Origin: Arsenicicoccus dermatophilus | GTDB taxonomy: Bacteria > Actinomycetota > Actinomycetes > Actinomycetales > Dermatophilaceae | NCBI RefSeq assembly: GCF_022568795.1 | Contig: NZ_JAKZHU010000001.1 | Coordinates: 310,001 to 374,000, forward strand | Direction: 5' to 3' | Length of the DNA: 64,000 bases | Shown here: piece after piece, positions 57,360-64,000 of the stretch | How the letters are laid out: each line of letters starts with the position of its first letter | Numbering within the stretch: the stretch's first letter is position 1 | Translations under genes and position numbers: made by a program | Notes under the pieces: model-generated | What the model saw: the letters and a program-made list of their open reading frames with translations, nothing else | What the model was told of the DNA's origin: nothing | Database searches by the model: none

Positions 57360-59954
57360 TCAGCCGCGGGGCTTGACGCGCGCGGTCGCCGGGGCCGACC
57401 AGGGGTCCTCGGGCCAGGGGTGACGCGGGTAGCGCCCGCGCATCTCGGCCCGCACCTGCTGGTAGGGACCGCTCCAGAAGGACGCCAGGTCGTCGGTGAT
57501 CGCGAGCGGTCGCTGCGCGGGCGACAGCAGGTGGAAGGTGATCGGCACCCGCCCGTCCACGACCGTCGGCGTCGCCGCCCAGCCGAAGCACTCCTGCAGC
57601 TTGACCCGCACCACCGGGCGACCGGTCGGGTCGTCGTGCGGGGGATAGGTGATCCGGGGGTGGTTGCCGCTCGCGACCTGGAGGCGCTCGGGGACCAGCT
57701 CGTCCAGGCGGGCGGCCTGCGGCCAGGGCAGCAGCCGTCGCAGCGGGTCGACGAGATCGACGGCGCCCCAGCGTCGTCCGCGGGCGACGGCGTCGATCTC
57801 GGGGGCCAGCCAGTCGTCGAGCCGTTCCAGCAGGGCCTCGTCGGACAGGTCCGGCCAGGGAGCGCCGAGACGGGCGTGCAGCAGCGCCAGGCGATCTCGC
57901 AGCGCGGTGGCGGCGGGGGACCAGGACAGCGCGGCGATCCCCTTGTCCCGCAGGTCATCCCGTATGGCGGCGTGCGCGGCCTCCGGCGTCGGGGGCACCG
58001 GGGTCGAGGTGAGCTCGATGGCGCCGATCGCCCGCACCGACCGGGCGCGGACCGTCCCTCCGGTGAGCGTGGCGCGGACCTCGTCGACGAGCAGGTGGGC
58101 GGCGGCGAGCTCCGCGGCGTCCTGGTCCAGGGCGGCGGCGCACCGGATCACGGCTCCGGTGCCCGACGCGACCCGCCCGCTCGCGCGGGCCACCTCCGCG
58201 ACGGCCAGCCACAGCGCTCCCGCCAGCGGGCTGCCCTGGGGCAGGGCGGCTCTCGTGCCGCTCGCCAGGAGATAGGTGCCGCCGTCGGTGCGGCGGGCGA
58301 CCCGCTCGGGGTGCGCGAGCGCCACGACCAGACCTGCGGGGTGGTCCGGCCCGGCGGCGGGGGTCGTGGTGGGGGCTGCGGCGGGGGAGCCGGACGACGC
58401 CGTCCTGGCCAGCCGGCGCACCTCGGCCCGCCATCGCGACGACGCGGGGTGCCCGGACCGCAGCTCCCGCACCAGCGCCGTCAGGTCGGCGCCCGGCGCG
58501 CGCAGGTCGTCGGACAGGGCGGCGACCACCTCGGCGGCGAGCTGCGTGCCCACGAGCGGCGATCCGTCGACCAGGGCGCGGGCGAGCCGCACCGGCACGG
58601 GTGCTCGCCCGAGCCGGTGCCCGGTCTCGGTGGCCGCACCCGAGGCGTCCACCGCGCCCAGGCGGCGCAGGGTGGCGACGGCGTCGGCCAGGGCGCGGGC
58701 CGGTGGGGGCGTCGGCAGCGCGAGGCCGACCCCGCCCGGCGTCCCCCAGCAGGCGAGCTGCAGCGCCGCGTCGGTGAGGTCGCTGGTCGCGATCTGCGGG
58801 GTGACGTGGGCGGGCATCCCGGCATAGGTCGTCTCGTCGTAGCAGCGCACCACGACGCCCGGGCCGAGCCGCGCGGCGCGACCGGCGCGCTGGTCGGCCG
58901 AGGCCCGCGAGCAGGTGACGGTGACCAGGCCGGACATGCCGCGGGCGGCGTCGCGGCGGGGCTCGCGCGCCAGGCCACCGTCGACGACGAGCCGCACCCC
59001 GGGCACGGTGAGCGAGGACTCGGCGAGGGAGGTGCTGACCACGACGCGGGGCGGGTCGCCCGGGACCCGGCCGCCCACCGCCCGGTCCTGCTCGCGCGGG
59101 CCCACCTGCCCGTGCAGCTCGAGCACCTCGGTGCCGTGGGCGATCTCGCGCAGGTGGGCGGCGACCCGCCCGACCTCCCAGGCGCCGGGCACGAAGACGA
59201 GCGCGTCCACCTCGGGGTCGCTCGCCAGCTCGGCCGCGTGCTCCTCGGCCGCCCGGACCGCCAGGTGCCGCAGGAACTCCCGGGACACCCCGCGCTCGTC
59301 GGTGCGGGGCCCGGCCGGGGGCGCCCAGCGCACCGTGAGCGGGTGCAGCGCGGACGGGCAGTCGACGACGGGCGCCGGCTCGTCCCCGCCCAGCAGCCCG
59401 GCGAAGGCCGCCGCGTCCACCGTCGCGGACATGGCCACCAGGACCAGGTCCTCGCGCAGCTGGCGCAGGTCGGTGAGCAGGCCGACGAGCAGGTCGGTCT
59501 CCAGCCCGCGCTCGTGCACCTCGTCCAGGACCACGGCGGCGGTCCCGTCCAGGGCGGCGTCGGCCAGGAGCCGGCGCAGGAGTATGCCGGGGGTGACCAC
59601 CTCGACGAGCGTGCCGTCGCTGCAGCGTCGTTCGCCGCGGACGGTGTAGCCCACCAGGTCGCCCACCGGGGTCCCGGTCAGCGCTGCCAGCCGCGCCGCC
59701 GCCGCCCGCGCCGCCACGCGGCGCGGCTGGACCGCGACGACGCGGCCGACCAGTCCCTGCTCGGCGCAGTGCTGCGCGACCGCGGGGGGCACGAGGGTGG
59801 TCTTGCCGGTGCCCGGCGGCGCCTGGACCACGGCCACCCCGCCCGCGAGCGCGGCCCGCAGGTCGGCCAGCGCCGCGGCGAAGGGCAGCCCGGCCCCGAT
59901 CGCGGCGAGGTCGAAGGAGCCCGGACCGGCGGCGCTCGTGGCGGCAGGGGTCAC
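57360..59954 (-). CDS. hrpB: ATP-dependent helicase HrpB
   Basis: An 864-residue DEAH-type helicase. Walker A is APPGTGKTT (Lys51), the DEVH box is at 144-147 and SAT at 176-178; the second RecA domain has VVSTSLAESSLTVPGVRLVVDGG and the QRAGRAARLGPG motif VI. A long HrpB-specific C-terminal region ends in LLSPAQRPLAITDDLASFWSG...YPRHPWPEDP. Family members unwind RNA or DNA, with roles poorly defined outside a few species. The GTG start overlaps the stop of the upstream Nudix gene (GTGA); the frame continues upstream only as shadow sequence. Confidence 0.92.
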   Translation of the reverse strand: MTPAATSAAGPGSFDLAAIGAGLPFAAALADLRAALAGGVAVVQAPPGTGKTTLVPPAVAQHCAEQGLVGRVVAVQPRRVAARAAAARLAALTGTPVGDLVGYTVRGERRCSDGTLVEVVTPGILLRRLLADAALDGTAAVVLDEVHERGLETDLLVGLLTDLRQLREDLVLVAMSATVDAAAFAGLLGGDEPAPVVDCPSALHPLTVRWAPPAGPRTDERGVSREFLRHLAVRAAEEHAAELASDPEVDALVFVPGAWEVGRVAAHLREIAHGTEVLELHGQVGPREQDRAVGGRVPGDPPRVVVSTSLAESSLTVPGVRLVVDGGLAREPRRDAARGMSGLVTVTCSRASADQRAGRAARLGPGVVVRCYDETTYAGMPAHVTPQIATSDLTDAALQLACWGTPGGVGLALPTPPPARALADAVATLRRLGAVDASGAATETGHRLGRAPVPVRLARALVDGSPLVGTQLAAEVVAALSDDLRAPGADLTALVRELRSGHPASSRWRAEVRRLARTASSGSPAAAPTTTPAAGPDHPAGLVVALAHPERVARRTDGGTYLLASGTRAALPQGSPLAGALWLAVAEVARASGRVASGTGAVIRCAAALDQDAAELAAAHLLVDEVRATLTGGTVRARSVRAIGAIELTSTPVPPTPEAAHAAIRDDLRDKGIAALSWSPAATALRDRLALLHARLGAPWPDLSDEALLERLDDWLAPEIDAVARGRRWGAVDLVDPLRRLLPWPQAARLDELVPERLQVASGNHPRITYPPHDDPTGRPVVRVKLQECFGWAATPTVVDGRVPITFHLLSPAQRPLAITDDLASFWSGPYQQVRAEMRGRYPRHPWPEDPWSAPATARVKPRG

Positions 59955-60400
59955 CTGCGCGGCCCACCGGCCGTCAGCGCCGGCACCACCGCGTCCCGCA
60001 GCAGCGGGGCAAGGTCGTCCGGCAGCGTGGATCCCATGTCGAGCCAGCGGATCTCGGCGATCTCGCCGCGCGCCTGCGGAGGCCCGGAGAGGTGGACCTG
60101 GTCGCGCGGCGCGACATACACCGTGGAGCGGACCTGGTGTCCGGGCTCGTTCGCCGCAGCGGCGGTGAACTCGTCCAGCAGCACGAGGGACTCGACGGGC
60201 ACGACCACACCGACCTCTTCCGCGGCCTCCCGGGAGGCGCACCGTGCCGGGGTCTCCCCGGGCTCCAGCTTGCCGCCGGGCAGCATGAACCGCTCGGTCC
60301 CCTCCTTGCGCACCGTGAGCAGCCGACCGTCGTCGTCGAGCACGACGAGGGCGGCCACGGTGATGACGCCGTCGACGACGGCGGGGTGGGGCGCGGTCAT
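59951..60400 (-). CDS. Nudix hydrolase
   Basis: A 149-residue Nudix protein. The box reads GGKLEPGETPARCASREAAEEVG, with the full GX5EX7REUXEEXGU pattern, so the metal site is intact. The N-terminal AALVVLDDDGRLLTVRKEG resembles MutT-like enzymes that clean up oxidised nucleotides, but the family is broad and the substrate is unknown. It is translationally coupled to hrpB downstream. Confidence 0.87.
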   Translation of the reverse strand: MTAPHPAVVDGVITVAALVVLDDDGRLLTVRKEGTERFMLPGGKLEPGETPARCASREAAEEVGVVVPVESLVLLDEFTAAAANEPGHQVRSTVYVAPRDQVHLSGPPQARGEIAEIRWLDMGSTLPDDLAPLLRDAVVPALTAGGPRR

Positions 60401-60422
60401 GCCCGCAGGGTAGCTGTCCGGG

Positions 60423-62483
60423 TCAGCCGACGGTGACGGTCCGCGAGGTACCGGTGAAGGAGGTGCGGGTGCCGAGGGTCGAGCGGGCGTCCCCGTGGTG
60501 CACCAGCCGGTAGCTCCCGGCCGGGGCGTCCGCGGGCACCTGCCAGGTGACGGTGGCGGTCGACCTGGCGCCGCCCGCCCGCTGCCACCGGTAGGTCGTG
60601 GACACGTCGCCGTCGTCGGCCACGGTCTGCCACGCGCCGTCGACGAGCCGCTGCACCTCCAGGAAGGTGCCGCCGCGGCGCAGCGCGTTCTTGGGGTGCC
60701 CGGTGACGAAGACCGCTGCGACCGTCTGCCCGGGCCGCGCCGCCGCGGGCGGCTGGGTCAGCACGTCGCCGAAGGCAGCGCCCAGGGGTGCCTGGTCGGC
60801 CACGACCCCGGTCTGCCAGTCGGCCCTGAAGAAGGGCGGGTCGGTCGGGCGGGCCTTGTCCGGCGTCGGCCGACCGGCCTGCATCGCGGCGGCGATCTCC
60901 GACAGCTCCTGCTGGTAGGCCGGCAGCTGCCACCGCCCGTTCAGCGTCGAGCCGCCCTCGTACTGCTGGGAGTCGTACTCCTCCGGGGTGACCGTGTAGT
61001 CGTTGTAGTCCCCGGCATACGGCTGGAGGATGACGTCCGGCAGGTTCGCCCCGACCGTCTCGGCGATGGCGCGGCGCAGGCGCAGCCCGGCGACCGCCGA
61101 GATCTCGCCCGGCACCGTGGCGATGACCAGCTGGCCGAGCCGGATCGTCTGCAGCGGCACCACGTCCGGCGTGAGGCCGAGCGCGCCCGTGGCGACGAGC
61201 GAGGCCTTGGGGTGCTGGCAGGTCTTGACCTCCTCCGGCACGGGGGTGCGCAGGGCGTCGGCGACCGCCTGGATCGGGGAGACGAGCCCCTCGGTGAAGC
61301 CCGCGAGCGCAGGACCGTCCTCGGTCGAGCCGGCCGCCATCGAGGCGCTCACGGCGCCGCGGCAGGTGGTGTGCGCGCGACCGTCCCCGGTCCACCGCGG
61401 CGACACCGTGGTCGCGCCCAGGTCGACGTACCGCTTGCGGTGGTCGATCGACCCGGTCACCGGCACCGCGGGGGCGGGGGCGAGGGCTGCGGCGGCCTGG
61501 CGCCGCCCGAGGATCAGCGTGTTCTGGAGGGGGTCCTGCGTCGGGCCGGATCCCGGCCGGAGGTCGAGGTTGGGGGACTGGTCGCCCTCCGCCCCGGCGG
61601 CGAAGGCCGCGACATACGCCTGAGGATCCTGGTCGCGGTAGCGCACGCCGTGCAGGTCGTGCTCGACGTGGTAGGCCGCGTAGCCCTTGTTGTCCGGGGA
61701 CAGCAGCGTGTTGGTGCTGGGCAGCGAGGTGGCGTGCACGGCGAACCAGTTGAGCAGGCCGACCTCCCGCCCACCCTGGCTGAACCGCAGCGTGACGCTC
61801 TCCGGTGCGCGGCCGTCCGGGAAGGGCGCGCGGTCCCCGACCGGGTTGCGGTCGAAGGCGACCTTGGAGCGGTTGACGTTGCCGTCGTCGAGGGTGCTGC
61901 GCGAGATGGTGACGGCGCCCGGCCGCAGGTCCTTGTCCGCGGCGACGAGGGACTCGACGATGCCGGAGGCGATGGCGTCCATCAGCTGGGGCTGGAAGCC
62001 GTTGGTCGCGAGGTTGTAGGCGACGTTCCCGCTGTAGCCACCGGGGCCCGCGTGGGTGTGGGTGCCGCTGATGACCACGTTGTCGCGACCGTAGCGGTCC
62101 GCCAGTCCCGCGGCCCGCAGTCGCCGCTGCACCTCCTCGTCCACGGACCGGAAGTCCATGCCCATCTCGGCGACGACGTAGGCGACCCGATGGCCCGCCT
62201 GGTCCTGCACCACGAAGGTGCGCGCCCGCAGCCGCTGCCAGATCCCGCTCGTCGTCTGCTCGGTCTTGGCGTAGCCCATCATCCCGTTCTCGGCGGCGGG
62301 GCCGGTGATGTCGGCGATCCCGCGCCCCACGAGGAAGCCCGCCTCGTCGGCCGCGCCCGCGGCGGTCCGGGGGCCGGCCCCCTGGTGGGCGGCCGGGGCC
62401 GACGCGCTCGCCGTGGGGGTGGCGAGCGCGGGCAGGGTCAGGGTGAGGGCGAGAGCCCCCGTGGCGAGGCGCGCAGGCATCAT
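60423..62483 (-). CDS. Secreted neutral/alkaline ceramidase
   Basis: A 686-residue exported enzyme. The signal peptide (about 1-28, ALTLTLPALATPTASASA) is followed by the ceramidase domain: zinc ligands His142/His144 region (SGTHTHAGPGG) and His250 (WFAVHATSL), the nucleophile Ser303 in GDQSPNLD, and EYDSQQYEGGSTLNG for the remaining zinc ligand region. The C-terminal 150 residues form the immunoglobulin-like domain of the family. It hydrolyses the amide of ceramides to sphingosine and fatty acid. Actinobacteria generally lack ceramide, so an external source such as eukaryotic lipid is likely. Confidence 0.9.
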   Translation of the reverse strand: MMPARLATGALALTLTLPALATPTASASAPAAHQGAGPRTAAGAADEAGFLVGRGIADITGPAAENGMMGYAKTEQTTSGIWQRLRARTFVVQDQAGHRVAYVVAEMGMDFRSVDEEVQRRLRAAGLADRYGRDNVVISGTHTHAGPGGYSGNVAYNLATNGFQPQLMDAIASGIVESLVAADKDLRPGAVTISRSTLDDGNVNRSKVAFDRNPVGDRAPFPDGRAPESVTLRFSQGGREVGLLNWFAVHATSLPSTNTLLSPDNKGYAAYHVEHDLHGVRYRDQDPQAYVAAFAAGAEGDQSPNLDLRPGSGPTQDPLQNTLILGRRQAAAALAPAPAVPVTGSIDHRKRYVDLGATTVSPRWTGDGRAHTTCRGAVSASMAAGSTEDGPALAGFTEGLVSPIQAVADALRTPVPEEVKTCQHPKASLVATGALGLTPDVVPLQTIRLGQLVIATVPGEISAVAGLRLRRAIAETVGANLPDVILQPYAGDYNDYTVTPEEYDSQQYEGGSTLNGRWQLPAYQQELSEIAAAMQAGRPTPDKARPTDPPFFRADWQTGVVADQAPLGAAFGDVLTQPPAAARPGQTVAAVFVTGHPKNALRRGGTFLEVQRLVDGAWQTVADDGDVSTTYRWQRAGGARSTATVTWQVPADAPAGSYRLVHHGDARSTLGTRTSFTGTSRTVTVG

Positions 62484-62675
62484 CGTCGTGCTCCCGTCGT
62501 GAGTGGCACGACCCTCGCACGCGGCGGGCGACCGGGCGAGAACCGTTGCAGGACGAATCGCCGCAGCCGGCAGGCGGTCCCGCGGTCACCGCCTGCCGTG
62601 CGACCCCGGGCTGCGGTGTCCAGGTCCGAGACGATCCCGGGTCCTCCGGCTCGTCGCAGGTCCCGACCCCGGTGC

Positions 62676-62704
62676 GCCGGACGGTCCGGTCAGGACCGTC
62701 CGGC
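62676..62704 (-). terminator. Hairpin at the 3' end of the GXWXG gene
   Basis: Arms at 62676-62687 and 62693-62704 pair perfectly over 12 bp, with the stop codon of the upstream gene in the 5-nt loop. The rest of 62484-62675 holds no recognisable gene and should contain the ceramidase promoter. Confidence 0.7.
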
Positions 62705-63226
62705 AGGCTCCGGATCGCGGTGCAGGAGGAAGAACAACGGCTCGCTGCCCCGCAGGTCCATCAGTCCGAGCAAGGTGTCCTCGTCGACCCGCCGCAGGTG
62801 GTCGACGATCGGCTGGTGGTCGTAGGCGATGGCCGTCGACACCACGCCGCGGTGCTCCACCCGGCGCAGCCGCGCCCGCGGGCGGGTCGTCGCCAGCAGC
62901 GGCCGGGCCAGGCGCAGCGCCGTCGGGGCGAGCGGCAGCCGCAGCGTCCAGGGCAGCGCCTGGGCCACCGGCACCGGCAGTCGCAGCGGGTCGAGCTCCC
63001 ACCGGTCGTCGCCGCCGCCCCAGACGAGGGGGTGCACGTCCTCGGCGGAACGAAGGTCCTTGCCCCACCAGCCCAGCCGCGTGAGCGCCCCGCCCAGCGG
63101 GTGGCCCGTGCGCACCTCGCTGCCGCGCCACCGGCCGAGCACCTCCGGGACGTCCAGGGGCGGCAGCGCGTCATACCGCTGCAGCGCCTGCCCGGGGGTG
63201 AGCGGCTGCTCGAGCTGGCGTGGCAC
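62690..63226 (-). CDS. GXWXG / DUF4334 domain protein
   Basis: A 178-residue protein with an N-terminal GXWXG domain (ALQRYDALPPLDVPEVLGRWRGSEV) and a DUF4334 C-terminus (VVSTAIAYDHQPIVDHLRRVDEDTLLGLMD). Such two-domain proteins are common in actinobacteria and some fungi, with beta-barrel folds and no established biochemical role. The GTG at 63226 was chosen since it follows the Nudix stop by 2 bp and gives the expected N-terminus; the frame continues upstream as shadow of the Nudix gene. Confidence 0.82.
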   Translation of the reverse strand: MPRQLEQPLTPGQALQRYDALPPLDVPEVLGRWRGSEVRTGHPLGGALTRLGWWGKDLRSAEDVHPLVWGGGDDRWELDPLRLPVPVAQALPWTLRLPLAPTALRLARPLLATTRPRARLRRVEHRGVVSTAIAYDHQPIVDHLRRVDEDTLLGLMDLRGSEPLFFLLHRDPEPAGRS

Positions 63227-63228
63227 GG

Positions 63229-63696
63229 TCAGGCGCGGACGCCGTCGACCGGGCGCCCGTCCTCGAGGTAGACGCAGCCGTCGGCCTGCAGGCCCACCGC
63301 CACCCGGCGGCGCACCCGCTTGCGCAGCAGGTCCAGCGCCTCGTCGACCGGCGCCCACCGGTGCTCGCCGATCTCCTCCTCCTGCAGGCGGATCCGCCGT
63401 GCGTCCTTGGCCGGCACGGTGCCGCAGTGGAAGAGGAACCGGATCGCCAGCGGCTCGTGCTCCTTGGCGGCCTTGGTGTCCACGACGACGAGCCGCCCGC
63501 TGTCGACGACCAGCCCGGTCTCCTCCCGCACCTCCCGGCGGCAGCCCTCCCAGGGGGTCTCGCCGTCGGCCTCCATGATCCCGCCGGGGATCGTCCAGCC
63601 GGACTTGTAGGTCGGCCGCAGGATCAGCAGCCGCCCCCGCTCGTCGAGCAGGATCGCGCCGCAGGACACGGGGACGGCGGGGGGTGACCAACTCAT
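63229..63696 (-). CDS. Nudix hydrolase
   Basis: A 155-residue Nudix protein with the box GGIMEADGETPWEGCRREVREETGL, complete in its metal-binding Glu residues. SCGAILLDERGRLLILRPTYKSGWTIPGG is the usual lead-in. The C-terminal half carries FHCGTVPAKDARRIRLQEEEIGEHRW. The substrate is unknown. It forms a two-gene operon with the GXWXG protein. It is unrelated at close range to the other Nudix gene at 59951. Confidence 0.87.
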   Translation of the reverse strand: MSWSPPAVPVSCGAILLDERGRLLILRPTYKSGWTIPGGIMEADGETPWEGCRREVREETGLVVDSGRLVVVDTKAAKEHEPLAIRFLFHCGTVPAKDARRIRLQEEEIGEHRWAPVDEALDLLRKRVRRRVAVGLQADGCVYLEDGRPVDGVRA

Positions 63697-63813
63697 GGCG
63701 TCGATGGTATGTCGGTAACCGTTCCCTCACCTTTCGTGAGCTCCCGCCCGGTGCGCAGGTGGCTGGACCGGGTGGCCCGATCGGGCGGACCGGTGCGGAC
63801 CGGCACGGCCGAG

Positions 63814-63900
63814 GGCCCGGCGACCTCGTGGGAGGGTCGCCGGGCCGCTGGGGGTCCGGTGGTCGGTGTCGCCGGCGGATGGACGTCTCGCCGCCGGCGA
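63814..63900 (-). terminator. Two successive hairpins after the gene entering from the right edge
   Basis: Arms 63814-63825 with 63835-63846 (12 bp, 9-nt loop) and 63869-63878 with 63891-63900 (10 bp, 12-nt loop) are each perfect. They follow the stop at 63909 and would terminate that transcript. No gene is seen in 63697-63908. Confidence 0.65.
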
Positions 63901-63908
63901 CCCGCCGA

Positions 63909-64000
63909 TCAGGCCGCGCTGCTCGCGGAGGCGGTGGGCTGGTCCTGGGGAGCCTGCTGCCCGGGCTGGCCCTGCTGGCCGGACTGGCCGGGCATCGCGC
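63909..64000 (-). CDS. C-terminal end of a Gln/Gly/Pro-rich protein (partial)
   Basis: The minus strand stays open from the window edge to a TGA at 63911-63909, reading MPGQSGQQGQPGQQAPQDQP and then TASASSAA. This looks like a disordered Gln/Gly/Pro tail of a gene that lies mostly outside the window. Paired hairpins just after the stop support a real gene end. Identity cannot be told. Confidence 0.5.
   Translation of the reverse strand, partial: AMPGQSGQQGQPGQQAPQDQPTASASSAA

Noticed and set aside
57420-60413. A 997-codon plus-strand frame opposite hrpB and the Nudix gene.
   Set aside because: Composition shadow; no ribosome site or family motif.

Overview
The window is very GC-rich chromosomal DNA with dense operons, GTG starts and frequent ATGA/GTGA overlaps. 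Family content points to an actinobacterium, most likely a member of Micrococcales related to the Intrasporangiaceae: a propionibacterial-type transcarboxylase, a DasR/NagR-like GlcNAc locus, FabG4/HtdX-like lipid enzymes and an actinobacterial GH65/beta-phosphoglucomutase pair. The taxon is inferred from gene content only.

Layout. 0-7.6 kb: end of an APC amino-acid permease, a dienelactone hydrolase, a single-chain pyruvate-dehydrogenase-like E1, and a four-gene operon for methylmalonyl-CoA carboxytransferase (5S, 12S, a small delta-like protein, 1.3S biotin carrier). 7.6-13 kb: a TPR-GGDEF cyclase, then glycerate kinase facing a hydroxyacid dehydrogenase/aminotransferase pair; together these could run serine or glyoxylate carbon to phosphoglycerate. 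13-22 kb: thioesterase, PepN, a lipoprotein class B PBP and a large secreted subtilase. 22-28 kb: GlcNAc uptake and breakdown. EIIC and NagA are on the plus strand; a SIS enzyme, EIIB, EIIA and a HAD phosphatase are on the minus strand; a DasR-like regulator and a dre-like operator lie between them. 28-40 kb: SGLT-type symporter, MFS pump, an amber-interrupted sirtuin, serine acetyltransferase, three alkylation-repair genes, and a TetR-controlled thiolase/FabG4/MaoC operon. 50.6-64 kb: flavin reductase-like protein, alpha-glucoside phosphorylase with beta-phosphoglucomutase, ROK kinase, HrpB helicase, two Nudix enzymes and a secreted ceramidase.

The main discovery is a 10.3 kb integrated element at 40,376-50,663. 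A 12-bp direct repeat bounds it, and it splits a class A beta-lactamase-like serine hydrolase gene in frame. It encodes a tyrosine integrase, an XRE repressor, an excisionase, a likely winged-helix protein with three palindromic repeats at its 3' end, HNH nuclease, large terminase, portal, MuF-like protein, scaffold, major capsid and two head-completion proteins. There are no tail, lysis or replicative polymerase genes. This is the layout expected of a capsid-encoding phage satellite (cf-PICI-like) that would borrow tails from a helper phage. Paired 11-bp-spaced arm sites lie just inside both ends. The capsid gene appears to carry a +1 frameshift near its 5' end, so the element may be decaying, or the sequence may contain an error there.
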